From Salpingoeca rosetta (lineage: Eukaryota; Opisthokonta; Choanoflagellata; Craspedida; Salpingoecidae), in assembly GCF_000188695.1 (NCBI RefSeq), contig NW_004754915.1, forward strand, positions 180,167-208,822: 28,656 bases of DNA. The letters run 5' to 3'. The translations under genes and the position numbers were made by a program. Positions 28,519-28,656 of the stretch are shown here, piece by piece. The notes beneath the pieces were generated by a model. The model was given only the letters and a program-made list of their open reading frames with translations. It had not been told where the DNA came from and ran no database searches. The first letter of the stretch is position 1. Every line of letters starts with the position of its first letter.

Positions 28519-28600
28519 CAAACAGACGCACACACATACACACACACACAGGCAGGCACGCAAACAGACGCACACACATACACACACACAGGCAGGCACG
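28519..28600. repeat. Two-copy minisatellite of about 41 bp
   Basis: A unit starting CAAACAGACGCACACACA and ending GGCAGGCACG occurs at 28519-28560 (42 bp) and 28561-28600 (40 bp, one CA shorter), with a degenerate start of a third. It lies in the CCDC39 intron at the right edge of the window. Confidence 0.85.
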
Positions 28601-28656
28601 CAAACGGACGAACACTGACACACACACACACTGACACACGCGCGCACACAGCCCCC

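Overview
This 28.7-kb window is nuclear DNA of a eukaryote. The genes are split into many short exons (about 40-950 nt) joined by GT-AG introns, mostly 100-350 nt and packed with microsatellites. The gene set fits a flagellated unicellular relative of animals such as a choanoflagellate: an SH2-domain inositol 5-phosphatase (phosphotyrosine signalling), a CCDC39-type axonemal ruler protein (a motile cilium or flagellum), an hnRNP U-like protein and a divergent homeodomain protein. The taxonomic placement is inference; no marker here proves it. Coding exons are GC-rich with C/G-ending codons.

Layout, left to right. (1) 1-6893, minus: a SHIP-like SH2/5-phosphatase gene in 21 exons, whose 3' end lies off the left edge. 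(2) 6894-7924: a divergent intergenic region. (3) 7925-14244, plus: an hnRNP U-like gene (SPRY, P-loop kinase-like domain, RG/RGG tract) that continues in one uninterrupted exon into a La motif and a second RGG/RS-like tail. This fusion is the most unusual item in the window. (4) 14655-15014, plus: a small intronless gene for a 119-residue protein ending in an atypical homeodomain, with an AATAAA signal at 15158. (5) 15257-20826, minus: a ribosomal-oxygenase-like JmjC protein (complete 2-oxoglutarate/iron site) with an N-terminal membrane anchor. (6) 20931-22957, plus: a RING-type protein whose start codon lies only about 104 nt from that of gene 5, in head-to-head orientation. (7) 23471-28438, minus: CCDC39, whose 5' end lies beyond the right edge.

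The genes do not form a pathway; they are neighbours covering signalling, RNA binding, transcription, protein hydroxylation, ubiquitin ligation and flagellar structure. Exon models were built by hand. Splice phase and protein-family similarity agree at nearly every junction. The exceptions are one frame break inside the hnRNP U-like gene (about 11216-11274) and one uncertain donor in the SHIP-like gene (532 or 543).

Most of the remaining sequence is simple repeat. The triplet and tetranucleotide arrays inside introns are consistently U-rich on the transcribed sense strand (GTT, CTG, GTTT), whichever way the gene points. Three introns of the hnRNP U-like gene carry the same GTT array interrupted by in-register TAA triplets.
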